This document shows positions 43,989 to 52,967 of a DNA stretch of 64,000 bases, one piece after another (the stretch's first letter is position 1; every line of letters begins with the position of its first letter). Location of the stretch: assembly GCA_050287965.1 (NCBI GenBank), contig JBNKCX010000017.1:129440-193439 (forward strand), in the 5' to 3' direction. The stretch is from CBFDBF01 sp050287965. GTDB lineage: Bacteria; Pseudomonadota; Gammaproteobacteria; Chromatiales; Chromatiaceae. Below the pieces are notes generated by a model. The model was not told the origin of the DNA. It ran no database searches and was given only the letters and a program-made list of their open reading frames with translations. The position numbers and the translations under genes are program-made.

Positions 43989-44339
43989 ATGCGTTTCAAG
44001 CTAATCATCACCTTTATCGAAGACAGCAAAACGGATCTGGTTCTTGAAGCCGCCCGCGAGGCGGGTGCAACCGGTTCCACGGTTATCAACCAGGCACGCG
44101 GCGAGGGCCTGAAACAGAGCAGAACCTTTTTCGGCCTCAATCTCGAGGTTCAACGGGATGTGGTGCTGCTGTTGGTGGAAGAACACCTCAGTCGCCGGAT
44201 CCTGGAGCGGATCGCCGAAGTGGGGGAATTCGACGAAAAACCCGGCACCGGGATCGCATTCCAGATCAACGTCCAGGATGCCGTGGGCGTCAGTCACCAA
44301 ATCAGACAGTTAGCCAGCAGGGTGGAGGAAAAGATATGA
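43989..44339 (+). CDS. PII-like (GlnB-fold) regulatory protein
   Basis: The 116-residue protein has the PII fold order: MRFKLIITFIEDSKTDLVLEAAREAGATGSTV, then a short T-loop region (ARGEGLKQSRTFFG), then VVLLLVEEHLSRRILERI. The T-loop tyrosine of GlnB is not visible, so classic uridylylation is unlikely. PII-like proteins bind adenine nucleotides or bicarbonate and gate membrane transporters (for example SbtB). Sitting between DUF1538 and CBS genes, it is likely a gate for the DUF1538 proteins. Stop overlaps the CBS start. Confidence 0.82.
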   Translation: MRFKLIITFIEDSKTDLVLEAAREAGATGSTVINQARGEGLKQSRTFFGLNLEVQRDVVLLLVEEHLSRRILERIAEVGEFDEKPGTGIAFQINVQDAVGVSHQIRQLASRVEEKI

Positions 44340-44737
44340 ACAAAACTCAACCGGTACGAGTGCGCGATATCATGAAAACGCACTTCGACATGGTGGATGG
44401 AATGGCTACGGTGCAGGAAGCCATAGACACCATGGTACATGTTGAAACTCGGTCGTTGATCGTAAAGAAGCGGCATGATGACGACGAGTACGGCATGGTG
44501 ATGTTGTCCGATATCGCCAGGCAGGTGCTGGCCCTGGACCGCGCACCTGACCGGGTAAATATTTACGAAATCATGTCCAAACCGGTAATAACCGTCGATC
44601 CGGAAATGGACATACGCTATTGCGCCCGTCTGTTTTCCCGTTTTGACCTGTCCCGGGCGCCGGTGGTGGAAAACCGCGAAGTGGTCGGGATCGTCAGTTT
44701 CACCGACATGGTATTGAAGGGGTTGAACAAAAAATGA
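44336..44737 (+). CDS. CBS-domain pair protein
   Basis: The 133-residue protein is a tandem CBS (Bateman) module: VRDIMKTHFDMVDGMATVQEAIDTM in the first half and YEIMSKPVITVDPEMDIRYCARLF in the second, each with the adenosyl-binding SRAPVVENREVVGIVS-like segment. Bateman modules sense AMP, ATP or SAM. It is coupled by ATGA to the PII-like gene upstream and to ampD downstream. A second adenine-nucleotide sensor beside PII suggests dual energy control of the DUF1538 proteins. Confidence 0.85.
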   Translation: MNKTQPVRVRDIMKTHFDMVDGMATVQEAIDTMVHVETRSLIVKKRHDDDEYGMVMLSDIARQVLALDRAPDRVNIYEIMSKPVITVDPEMDIRYCARLFSRFDLSRAPVVENREVVGIVSFTDMVLKGLNKK

Positions 44738-45294
44738 GTACCGATCCGGAAGGGTGGTTGCGGCAAGCAACCCGCTGTCTTTCCCCCAATCAGGATGAAC
44801 GCCCCGCGGATACCATAGTCGATCTGCTGGTTATTCATAACATCAGCCTGCCGCCGGGTGAATTCGGGGGACCCTGGATCGACGATCTGTTCCACAACCG
44901 ACTCAACCGCGGAGCTCACCCTTACTTTGAAGAGATCGTCGATCTCAAGGTCTCGGCTCACCTGCTCATTCGGCGGGACGGCAGGCTGATTCAGTACGTA
45001 CCGCTGCATCGCCGGGCATGGCATGCCGGCCCCTCCTGTTTCGAAGGCCGCGAACAGTGTAACGATTACTCAATCGGCATAGAACTTGAGGGAACCGATG
45101 ATACCCCTTATACCCCGGAACAATATCTCACGCTGGCTGAGACCACAGGCGAAATACTCGCGGCTTTCCCCGCCATCACAGCGGATCGAATAAAAGGGCA
45201 CAGCGACGTCGCTCCGGGACGCAAGAGCGATCCCGGGCCCGCTTTCGACTGGCGATACTTTCGCCAACTGCTGGAAGAGTATCTTGAATCCTGA
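44734..45294 (+). CDS. ampD: 1,6-anhydro-N-acetylmuramyl-L-alanine amidase AmpD
   Basis: AmpD cleaves anhydro-muropeptides during cytoplasmic peptidoglycan recycling and thereby keeps AmpR-type regulators off. The 186-residue protein has zinc ligands in VIHNISLPPGEFGG (His), HAGPSC and GHSDVAPGRKSDPG (His and Asp), and the AmpD N-terminal stretch. Signal peptide is absent, as expected. It overlaps the CBS gene by four bases and is followed by ampE, the usual pairing. Confidence 0.95.
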   Translation: MSTDPEGWLRQATRCLSPNQDERPADTIVDLLVIHNISLPPGEFGGPWIDDLFHNRLNRGAHPYFEEIVDLKVSAHLLIRRDGRLIQYVPLHRRAWHAGPSCFEGREQCNDYSIGIELEGTDDTPYTPEQYLTLAETTGEILAAFPAITADRIKGHSDVAPGRKSDPGPAFDWRYFRQLLEEYLES

Positions 45295-45319
45295 AGACAG
45301 ATAAAGGAGACTGCCGGCT

Positions 45320-46219
45320 ATGGCCATACTCAGCATCATCCTCGCCCTCATCGCCGAGCGGTTTCTGCTGGACCAGGAGATATATCGTCACAGCGGCTGG
45401 TTTAGAAAATACCTGAACTGGTGCCACCGGCAATCTCTGGGGGAGTGGATAAACAGCGGGACCGTCGGCGTCATCGGATCTCTGCTGCCGCCGCTGGTCG
45501 CCGCGGGACTGATCCAGGCAGCGCTTCACGGCGTGCTGGGGGGCGTGCTGGAGTTCCTGTTCGCCACCGGCGTTCTTCTTTACTGCCTCGGACCCAGAAA
45601 TCTGGATCGCCAGGTGGAAGACTTTGTGGATGCCTGGGACGACGGCGACCAGGACAAGGCATCCGAGATCGCCCGCGATCTCGTTATCGACAATCCGTCC
45701 GGTTCCGAGCAGGATATTGCCCTGGCGATCACTGACGGCATCCTGAGACAGGCGTGCTACCGCATCTTCGGGGTGTTGTTCTGGTTCATGGTGCTCGGTC
45801 CCCTGGGCGCCCTTCTTTACCGCCTCAGCCGTGATCTATATACGGGAGCCGCCGCCGATATGGAACCGGACGAAGAGTTCCTGAACAGCGTCCGGCGTCT
45901 GCTTGAAATCCTGAATTGGCTGCCCGCGAGGATAACCGCCGCTTCTTACGCCCTGGCGGGAAACTTCCAGGACGCCATAATGGGATGGCGCGGCAACGAC
46001 AGATTGGAAAACGAAGAAGAAGCGGCTTCCAAAACCGCCGACCAGGTACTGATCTTTTCAGGGCGCGGCGCCCTTGGTCTGGGACATGGGCCGGAAGAGC
46101 AAACAACGGCCGACGCCGCCTCCCATCTGGCGGAAGCCGCCCTCGGTCTGATCTGGCGTTCCCTGACCATCTGGGTCGTGCTGCCCGCCGTCACCGTTTT
46201 CATCTTCTGGGTCGCCTGA
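45320..46219 (+). CDS. ampE: Regulatory signalling modulator AmpE
   Basis: AmpE is a polytopic inner-membrane protein paired with AmpD, possibly a cobalamin-biosynthesis-CbiB-like sensor; its exact role is unproven. The 299-residue protein has about four or five hydrophobic helices and the family segments LDQEIYRHSGWFRKYLNW and YRIFGVLFWFMVLGPLGALLYRL. A good AAGGAG lies eleven bases before ATG. It follows ampD by 25 bp and ends the operon that begins with DUF1538. Confidence 0.9.
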   Translation: MAILSIILALIAERFLLDQEIYRHSGWFRKYLNWCHRQSLGEWINSGTVGVIGSLLPPLVAAGLIQAALHGVLGGVLEFLFATGVLLYCLGPRNLDRQVEDFVDAWDDGDQDKASEIARDLVIDNPSGSEQDIALAITDGILRQACYRIFGVLFWFMVLGPLGALLYRLSRDLYTGAAADMEPDEEFLNSVRRLLEILNWLPARITAASYALAGNFQDAIMGWRGNDRLENEEEAASKTADQVLIFSGRGALGLGHGPEEQTTADAASHLAEAALGLIWRSLTIWVVLPAVTVFIFWVA

Positions 46220-46245
46220 ACCCCGACCGCGCCCAACAGCAGTCG

Positions 46246-46719
46246 CTAGCGTTTTGCTTCCCGGTCTTTGCTGAAAAGCACATCGAGCAGCATCAATGCA
46301 ACACCGACAGTGATGGCCGAGTCGGCGACGTTAAAAGCAGGCCAGTGCCACTGCCCGTAATAGAAATCGATAAAATCGATTACATGGCCATACAGCACCC
46401 GGTCCACCAGATTACCCACCGCCCCTCCGATGACGAGGGTCAGGGAGATGGCAATTGCACGCTCTTCCTGCCGCAGCCGCTTGACCCAGCCAACCAGCAC
46501 CACGGTTACCACCAGGGCGAGGAGCATGAACAGCCAACGCTGCCATCCGTCCTGATCACTGAGAAAACTGAACGCCGCCCCTTCATTATAAACCAGGGTT
46601 ATATTGAGAAACGGCAACAGCTCCATTGATTCGTACAGGGCGAAGTTCAGTTCGATCAACTGCTTGCTGGCCTGATCGAACGCCAGCACCAGGAATGAAA
46701 GCCAAAGCCAACGGAGCAT
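46246..46719 (-). CDS. lspA: Lipoprotein signal peptidase LspA
   Basis: LspA cleaves the lipoprotein signal peptide after lipid attachment. The 157-residue protein has four transmembrane helices and the two catalytic aspartates in GNLVDRVLYGHVIDF and FNVADSAI. It follows ileS by two bases, the usual ileS-lspA order, so it is translated from the same message. The window's many lipobox proteins need it. Confidence 0.95.
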   Translation of the reverse strand: MLRWLWLSFLVLAFDQASKQLIELNFALYESMELLPFLNITLVYNEGAAFSFLSDQDGWQRWLFMLLALVVTVVLVGWVKRLRQEERAIAISLTLVIGGAVGNLVDRVLYGHVIDFIDFYYGQWHWPAFNVADSAITVGVALMLLDVLFSKDREAKR

Positions 46720-46721
46720 GA

Positions 46722-49550
46722 TCAGGCGAGTCCTCGCGGTTCACCGTCTCCATCGACATTATCCACACATCGGCTGCATAACTGCGGATGTTTGGGATTA
46801 CCGCCCACATCCTCGCGGTGGTGCCAGCAACGCTCACATTTGTCATGGCCCGAGGCGGTGACCCGAAGGAACAATCCATCCATCTCGGTCTCTCTGGCAT
46901 CGGCCGGCTTCTCCGCTGCCGGATGCAGCCGGGCGTAGGAGGTTATCAGGACAAAACGCAGTTCATCCTGCAGCCGGGCCAGAAGATCCCGCAGTTCCGG
47001 GTCACAGTAGAGATCAACCTCCGCATCCAGGGATGAGCCGATAGCGCGATCCGCGCGCAACTGCTCCAGCTGCTTGGAGACCTCAATGCGGACCTTGATC
47101 ACCTGCTCCCAGAAATCCCGATCGTAGGGGTCGTCGACATCCAGTGCGAACAGGTTCGGGTACCAGGTCTCGGTAAAGACCGTCTCCCCCCTCTCACCCG
47201 GCATCTCCCCCCAGATCTCTTCGGCGGTGAAACTCAGGATAGGTGCCAACCAGCGGACCATCGCCTCCACGATATGGTACATGGCGGTCTGGCAGGAACG
47301 CCGAGCAAGACTGTCGGTCTTGGTGGTGTACTGCCGGTCCTTGATGATATCCAGATAAAAACCGCCCATCTCGGTGACGCAGAAGTTATGGATCTTCTGA
47401 TAGATCAGATGGAACTGATAGTCCCGGTAAGCGGCGATGATCTCTTCCTGTAACTGCTGCGCACGATCCACCGCCCAGCGGTCCAGTTCGATCATCTCCT
47501 CCGCCGCCACCAGATTGACGGCCGGATCGAACCCGTTGAGATTCGCAAGCAGGAAGCGGGTGGTATTACGGATACGGCGGTAAGCATCGGCAGTGCGCTT
47601 CAGGATCTCGTCAGAAACGCTCATCTCACCCCGGTAGTCGGTGGCCGCCACCCAGAGGCGGATGATATCGGCACCGAGGGTCTTCAACACCTTCTGCGGC
47701 GCGACTACGTTACCCAGGGACTTGGACATCTTCCGCCCCTCGGCATCCACCGTGAAGCCATGGGTCAGAACCTCTTTGTAGGGTGCGCGATCATGGATGG
47801 CGACAGAGGTCAGGAGAGATGACTGAAACCAGCCCCGGTGCTGATCCGATCCTTCCAGATATAGATCGGCGGGGGATCTTAGTCCCTCACGGTGCTCCAG
47901 AACGCAGGCGTGGGTCACCCCGGAATCAAACCAGACATCAAGGGTATCCGAAACCTTCTCATACTGCGCCGCGTCCGCTCCCAGGAACTCTTCCGGCTCC
48001 AGGGCAAACCAGGCTTCGATGCCCTGCTGCTCCACCCGCCGCGCAACCTCCTCGATAAGGCGCGGCGTTTCCGGGTGCGGTTCTCCGCTGGACTTATGGA
48101 CGAACAGGGTGATGGGCACGCCCCAGGTACGCTGCCGCGAGATACACCAATCGGGCCGGCTCTCCACCATACCCTCGATGCGGGCCTGACCCCAGTCCGG
48201 CATCCACCGGACCTGCTTGATCTCGCGCAGGGCTGATTTGCGCAGGCCTTTCTGGTCCATGCTGATGAACCACTGGGGCGTGGCACGAAAGATGATCGGT
48301 GTCTTATGCCGCCAGCAGTGGGGATAGCTGTGAGGGAAGCGGGCCTCCTGCACCAACGCACCCTTTGCCTTCAGCACCTCGATCACCTTCTCATTGGCGC
48401 TGAAGACGTGTTCCCCGGCGAACAGCTCCGTCCCTTCCAGAAAGCGACCGTCCCCCCCCACGGGATTGTCCACCGGCAGACCGTAGCGTTGCCCGACGAT
48501 ATAGTCATCAAGACCGTGTCCCGGAGCCGTGTGGACGGCACCGGTTCCCGCATCCAGGGTGACATGCTCACCCAGAATGACCGGCACTTCACGGGCATAA
48601 AAACAGTGCTGCAGCTTCAGTCCCTCGAAGGCGTCTCCGCGGCCGTAGGCGATGACCTGGTAGTCTTCGATATCCCAGCGGTCCAGGGTGTCTTTCATCA
48701 ATCCCTCGGCCACGATCAGGCGTTCCTTGCCGTGGGGCCCGTCGCACTGAACTACCGCGTATTCCAACGCCGGGTTAAGAGCCACTGCCTGGTTGGCGGG
48801 CAGCGTCCAGGGAGTGGTGGTCCAGATAACCAGGGAGATCCGCCCTTCACCGTGATCGCCCGGAATCGAGTGGCAACGCGCCATCAGTGCCTCTTCATCC
48901 AGCACCTGAAAACGCACATCGATGGCGAAGGACTCCTTGTCCTTGTACTCCACCTCTGCTTCCGCCAGTGCGGAACCGCAATCGGTGCACCAGTGCACCG
49001 GTTTGTAGCCCTTGTGGACATGGCCGTTCTCAACGATACGGCCCAGGGCCCGGATGATGTCGGCCTCGAAACGAAAATCCATGGTGAGATAGGGATTCTC
49101 CCAATCCCCCAGCACCCCTAGGCGTTTGAAATCCACCCGCTGCTTATCCACCTGCGCCGCGGCGTAATCACGGCATGCCTCGCGGAATCCGGCGGCGGAC
49201 ACCTTCTTGCCCGGTTTACCGACCTTCTTTTCCACCTGCAGTTCGATCGGCAGACCGTGGCAGTCCCAGCCCGGCACATAGGGGGCATCGAAGCCGTCCA
49301 GGGTGCGGCTCTTGACGATGATATCCTTGAGCACCTTGTTGACCGCATGACCGATATGGATCTCGCCGTTGGCGTAGGGAGGGCCGTCGTGCAGGATAAA
49401 CTGCGGCCGCCCCTGACACGCCTCACGTATCTTCCGATACAGCCCGGACTCCTCCCAGTGCTTCAGCATCTCAGGCTCGCGCTGGGCCAGGTTGCCCTTC
49501 ATGGGGAAAGTGGTCTTGGGAAGATTGAGTGTCTCTTTGTAATCAGTCAC
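46722..49550 (-). CDS. ileS: Isoleucyl-tRNA synthetase IleS
   Basis: IleS charges tRNA-Ile and edits valine. The 942-residue protein has the class I motifs: PPYANGEIHIGHAVNK (HIGH) and GRKMSKSLGNVV (KMSKS). It also has a connective-peptide editing domain with TTTPWTLPANQAV and a C-terminal zinc knuckle (CERCWHHREDVG and CSRCVDN). Length and motifs match the type found in E. coli. It heads the ileS-lspA pair, with ribF and murJ upstream on the same strand. Confidence 0.97.
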   Translation of the reverse strand: MTDYKETLNLPKTTFPMKGNLAQREPEMLKHWEESGLYRKIREACQGRPQFILHDGPPYANGEIHIGHAVNKVLKDIIVKSRTLDGFDAPYVPGWDCHGLPIELQVEKKVGKPGKKVSAAGFREACRDYAAAQVDKQRVDFKRLGVLGDWENPYLTMDFRFEADIIRALGRIVENGHVHKGYKPVHWCTDCGSALAEAEVEYKDKESFAIDVRFQVLDEEALMARCHSIPGDHGEGRISLVIWTTTPWTLPANQAVALNPALEYAVVQCDGPHGKERLIVAEGLMKDTLDRWDIEDYQVIAYGRGDAFEGLKLQHCFYAREVPVILGEHVTLDAGTGAVHTAPGHGLDDYIVGQRYGLPVDNPVGGDGRFLEGTELFAGEHVFSANEKVIEVLKAKGALVQEARFPHSYPHCWRHKTPIIFRATPQWFISMDQKGLRKSALREIKQVRWMPDWGQARIEGMVESRPDWCISRQRTWGVPITLFVHKSSGEPHPETPRLIEEVARRVEQQGIEAWFALEPEEFLGADAAQYEKVSDTLDVWFDSGVTHACVLEHREGLRSPADLYLEGSDQHRGWFQSSLLTSVAIHDRAPYKEVLTHGFTVDAEGRKMSKSLGNVVAPQKVLKTLGADIIRLWVAATDYRGEMSVSDEILKRTADAYRRIRNTTRFLLANLNGFDPAVNLVAAEEMIELDRWAVDRAQQLQEEIIAAYRDYQFHLIYQKIHNFCVTEMGGFYLDIIKDRQYTTKTDSLARRSCQTAMYHIVEAMVRWLAPILSFTAEEIWGEMPGERGETVFTETWYPNLFALDVDDPYDRDFWEQVIKVRIEVSKQLEQLRADRAIGSSLDAEVDLYCDPELRDLLARLQDELRFVLITSYARLHPAAEKPADARETEMDGLFLRVTASGHDKCERCWHHREDVGGNPKHPQLCSRCVDNVDGDGEPRGLA

Positions 49551-49613
49551 GGCTTGCTGCCTTGGTAAATCTCTAAATAGTATGTCAGTTGATCTTCATT
49601 CATTAGCCACAGA

Positions 49614-49746
49614 GGCACGGAGGACACAGAGTTATCATAAATGATTTCAGATCCGGGATCTTTTTCGTGATGAAAAGATCTGATCATCTGTCTCGTTGAC
49701 GAACCTTCCGACTATTCCCTCTGTGTTCTCTGCGTCTCCGTGGCTA
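49614..49746. repeat. ~130-bp inverted-repeat element (CCACAGAG type) between ribF and ileS
   Basis: The left arm TAGCCACAGAGGCACGGAGG and the inverted right arm TAGCCACGGAGACGCAGAGA match over ~28 bases around an AT-rich centre. It is one of the clearest members of the family in this window. Confidence 0.75.
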
Positions 49747-49786
49747 CATTTACATCTTCACGCAATCAAAATCTCAATAAGCGAAT

Positions 49787-50728
49787 TCAGTTTGTCGCCG
49801 ACAGACCAAAACAGGCTCGCGCCTCGGCCGCATCCAGTTCGATCTGCTGCCGCAGCAGTTCGAAGGAGTCAAACCGTTTCTCCTCCCGCAGCTTTTTGCG
49901 AAACTCCACTTCCACATGTTCCCCATAGATGCTGCGGGAAAAATCGAACAGGTGCACCTCCAGCAGATAACGGCTATCTCCCTCCACCGTCGGCCGGGTG
50001 CCGATATTGGCCACCCCCGGACGGGGACCCCCGTCCAGACCATGGACCAGCACCGCATAGACCCCGTGCAAAGGACTCACCTTGCGGTGCAGATCGATAT
50101 TGGCCGTGGGAAACCCGATGGCGCGTCCCCGCTCATCGCCGTGGGCCACCCGTCCACAGATGGTGTAGGGCCGGCCCAGATTGTGTTCCGCCTGCTCCAG
50201 ATCCCCCCGGAAAAGGGCGTCACGGATCCGGGTACTGCTGACCCGTTCCTTCCCCACCGCAAAGGTATCCATACTTTCCACTTCGAAACCGGCGATATCA
50301 CCGACCTGACGCAGCAACCGGATATCACCGCTGCGGTCCTTGCCGAAACGGAAATCGTCGCCCACGAAAAGATAACGGACGCCGAGTCCCTCCACCAGCA
50401 GCTCCTGCACGAACCCGTCCGCGGACATGGCGGCCATTTTCGGCCCGAACTCCAGCAACACCACCCGGTCGATACCGGCCTCATGGATCGCCTGCAGCTT
50501 CTCGCGCATCCGGGTCAGGCGGGCCGGCGCCGCATCCGGAGCAAAATATTCCATCGGCTGGGGTTCGAACGTGATCACCGTGGCGGGCAACCCCAACTCT
50601 TCCCCCTTCTCCAGCAAATGACGAAACACCGCCCGATGGCCGAGATGCACCCCATCGAAATTTCCGATGGTGGCCACACAACCCCGGTGTTCGCTACGCA
50701 AATTGTGTAAGCCGCGGATTATCTGCAT
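49787..50728 (-). CDS. ribF: Bifunctional riboflavin kinase / FAD synthetase RibF
   Basis: RibF makes FMN from riboflavin and then FAD. The 313-residue protein has the FAD-synthetase nucleotidyltransferase domain (ATIGNFDGVHLGHRAV, then SSTRIRDALFRGD) and the C-terminal riboflavin kinase domain (GRVAHGDERGRAIGFPTANI, then GVANIGTRPTVEG and EVHLFDFSRSIYGE). From MQIIRGLHNLRSE the length is normal; an upstream ATG adds 17 unlikely residues. It lies between murJ and ileS on the same strand. Confidence 0.96.
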   Translation of the reverse strand: MQIIRGLHNLRSEHRGCVATIGNFDGVHLGHRAVFRHLLEKGEELGLPATVITFEPQPMEYFAPDAAPARLTRMREKLQAIHEAGIDRVVLLEFGPKMAAMSADGFVQELLVEGLGVRYLFVGDDFRFGKDRSGDIRLLRQVGDIAGFEVESMDTFAVGKERVSSTRIRDALFRGDLEQAEHNLGRPYTICGRVAHGDERGRAIGFPTANIDLHRKVSPLHGVYAVLVHGLDGGPRPGVANIGTRPTVEGDSRYLLEVHLFDFSRSIYGEHVEVEFRKKLREEKRFDSFELLRQQIELDAAEARACFGLSATN

Positions 50729-50809
50729 CGGAGCCGAACCAATCCAAAACCGGGCATTATAGGCCAAGTTCTGGTTCAAGTCCCTGTATCAGCGGAGAAA
50801 GTCGCTCTT

Positions 50810-52351
50810 CTATCCGCTTCTGGAAGCCTGAAAGTGACGCACCCGGATACCCAGGACAAAAAGCGATGCAAAATAGAGTACCACGCCACCAACCACCAGT
50901 CCGGTCAGTCGCATGGCCCGTCCCCAGGTCCCCGATTCGAGCCACCCGGAGAGATCGCCCCCAATCCAGAACAACACGATCCCCATCAGGATCGCCGCAA
51001 CGGCGCCGCGCAGAATAAGCGCGCCCCACCCCGGTTCCGGCTGAAAGATCCCTTCCCGGCGCAACCCCCGATACAGCAGGGCGGAGTTGAGGCCGGCGGA
51101 AACCGCGGTGGCGAGAGCCAGTCCCGCATGGGCCAGGGGAAACACCAGGGCGATGTTGAGCACCATGTTGGACGCCATGGCGATAACGGCGATACGTACC
51201 GGGGTCCGGGTGTCCTGACGGGCATAGAATCCCGGCGCCAGCACCTTGATCAGGATAAAGGGCACCAGGCCCAGGGAATACGCCATTAGGCTGCGTTGCG
51301 ACATGGCGACGTCCGTGGCATCGAAGACGCTGGACTGGAACAGGGTGGCGATCAAGGGCCCCGCCAGCACCAGAAGACCGACGGAGGCGGGCAATCCCAG
51401 CAGAAGCACCCAACGCAGGGCCCAGTTCAGGGTATGGGAAAATCCTTCCGGGGATTCCAGGGCATGCTTTTCGGAAAGATTGGGCAGGATCACGGTGGCC
51501 AGCGCCACGCCCAGGATACCCACCGGAAACTCCATCAGGCGATCGGAGTAGTAGAGCCAGGAGATGGACCCGCTGACCAGAAAAGAGGCGATCAGGGTAT
51601 CCAGCAACAGATTGAGCTGGGTCACGGAAACCCCGAATACCGCCGGCATCATCAGCCTGATAACACGCCGTACCCCCTCGTCCTTCGGTGCCGGCCGATA
51701 CCGGGGCAACAGATTGATACGGTGGAGAAACGGCAGTTGAAAGGCGTACTGGACCATACCGGCGATCAGCACACCCCAGGCCAGCGCCATGATCGGCTCC
51801 TGCATCCTCGGCGCCAGCCAGAGAGCGCACCCGATGAGCGACAGGTTGAGCAGGACCGGCGTAAATGCCGGCACCCCGAAACGGCCGTGGGCGTTAAGGA
51901 TGCCCCCGGCGAAGGCGGTGAGAGAGATAAACAACAGATAAGGGAAGGTGAGCCGCAGCATATCCGCCGCCAGTTGCAGCTTGCCCTCGGCGCCCCAGAA
52001 GCCCGGCGCGAACAGCATCACCAGAAGCGGAGCCGCCAGGACCCCGATCACGGTAATCAGCAGCAGGATACTGCCCAGGGTACCGGCCACATGGTCGACA
52101 AACGCCTTCAGCTCCTCGAAGCGCCGTTTGGTCTTGTACTCGGTCAGAACCGGAACGAATGCGACTGAGAAGGCCCCCTCGGCGAACAGGCGGCGCAGGA
52201 AATTGGGGATCTTGAAGGCGACGAAAAAGGCGTCGGTCTTGGCGTCCGCCCCGAAGATGTGAGCCAGCACCAGGTCCCGCACAAACCCGAGGATACGGGA
52301 CAGGAAGGTGTTCGAGCCGACCTTGGCTACGGATTTGGACAGCGATGACAG
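50810..52351 (-). CDS. murJ: Lipid II flippase MurJ, probably CTG-initiated
   Basis: MurJ moves lipid II across the inner membrane for peptidoglycan synthesis. The reading frame contains the conserved KVGSNTFLSRILGFVRDLVL opening. No ATG, GTG or TTG precedes it in frame: the first ordinary start is the GTG inside GFVRD, which would delete the first helix. A CTG at 52351 has GAGGAG exactly six bases upstream and gives 513 residues, the normal MurJ length (E. coli 511). The rest shows fourteen hydrophobic helices, with AYSLGLVPFILIKVLAPGFYA. The start codon is an inference. Confidence 0.88.
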   Translation of the reverse strand: MSSLSKSVAKVGSNTFLSRILGFVRDLVLAHIFGADAKTDAFFVAFKIPNFLRRLFAEGAFSVAFVPVLTEYKTKRRFEELKAFVDHVAGTLGSILLLITVIGVLAAPLLVMLFAPGFWGAEGKLQLAADMLRLTFPYLLFISLTAFAGGILNAHGRFGVPAFTPVLLNLSLIGCALWLAPRMQEPIMALAWGVLIAGMVQYAFQLPFLHRINLLPRYRPAPKDEGVRRVIRLMMPAVFGVSVTQLNLLLDTLIASFLVSGSISWLYYSDRLMEFPVGILGVALATVILPNLSEKHALESPEGFSHTLNWALRWVLLLGLPASVGLLVLAGPLIATLFQSSVFDATDVAMSQRSLMAYSLGLVPFILIKVLAPGFYARQDTRTPVRIAVIAMASNMVLNIALVFPLAHAGLALATAVSAGLNSALLYRGLRREGIFQPEPGWGALILRGAVAAILMGIVLFWIGGDLSGWLESGTWGRAMRLTGLVVGGVVLYFASLFVLGIRVRHFQASRSG

Positions 52352-52445
52352 ATTGTTCTCCTCGGACTTTGCGGCACAAAGCAGCGATTATAAAATAAGC
52401 CGTTGACCCCGAACCACCGACAACTGAACACTACCATACCCCCTA

Positions 52446-52474
52446 TTGACAAATCCCCACCCAGCCTCCAAAAT
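52446..52474 (+). promoter_or_regulatory. Sigma-70 promoter of rpsT
   Basis: TTGACA and CAAAAT are 17 bases apart, about 44 bases before the rpsT start codon. Confidence 0.55.
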
Positions 52475-52517
52475 ACCGCGCTCTTTCAAGCATTAACCGG
52501 ATTTTAGGAGACAAACC

Positions 52518-52778
52518 TTGGCCAATTCAGTACAAGCCCGCAAACGTGCTCGTCAGGCGGAACAACACCGCCAGCACAATGCGTCCCGCCGTAGCGCCAT
52601 GCGCACCCGTGTCAAGAACGTGGTGAAGGCAATCGGTACTGGAGACAAGGACGCGGCCTCCGAAGCTTACAAACTGGCGGTCCCGGCGATTGACCGCGCG
52701 GCGAATCAGGGCCTGATCCACAAGAACAAGGCCGCTCGCCACAAGAGCCGCCTGAACGCGCAGATTAAAGCGATGTAA
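52518..52778 (+). CDS. rpsT: 30S ribosomal protein S20
   Basis: The 86-residue basic protein is the complete S20 (ANSVQARKRARQAEQHRQHN), a 16S rRNA-binding assembly protein. Translation starts at TTG with AGGAG seven bases upstream. E. coli rpsT also starts at UUG, and the weak start is part of its autoregulation, so the start is probably functional and conserved. It is divergent from murJ and closed by a strong terminator. Confidence 0.97.
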   Translation: MANSVQARKRARQAEQHRQHNASRRSAMRTRVKNVVKAIGTGDKDAASEAYKLAVPAIDRAANQGLIHKNKAARHKSRLNAQIKAM

Positions 52779-52800
52779 CCCGAAGCTCTGCGCATTACGA

Positions 52801-52826
52801 AAAACCGGCCACAAGCCGGTTTTTTT
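52801..52826 (+). terminator. Rho-independent terminator of rpsT
   Basis: AAAACCGGC pairs with GCCGGTTTT around a CACAA loop, followed by Ts. Confidence 0.92.
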
Positions 52827-52880
52827 ATGCCTGCTGGATAGATTTCGGTAACCAGGTACCTGACCTGGGATTATTTAGCT

Positions 52881-52904
52881 ATTGGTAATAAGTTTCGTGA
52901 CCTG
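52881..52904. repeat. Second copy of the 24-bp motif
   Basis: It begins ATTGGTAATA and ends TTTCGTGACCTG, 22 of 24 bases identical to the copy at 12024-12047. A third degenerate piece (GGTAACCAGG with TGACCTGG) lies just upstream. Confidence 0.6.
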
Positions 52905-52967
52905 AATGAAAAACGGGCTACAAGGCTTGCCGGGGTCTTACCCCACCCTACAAAGCAAGAGAAATAA

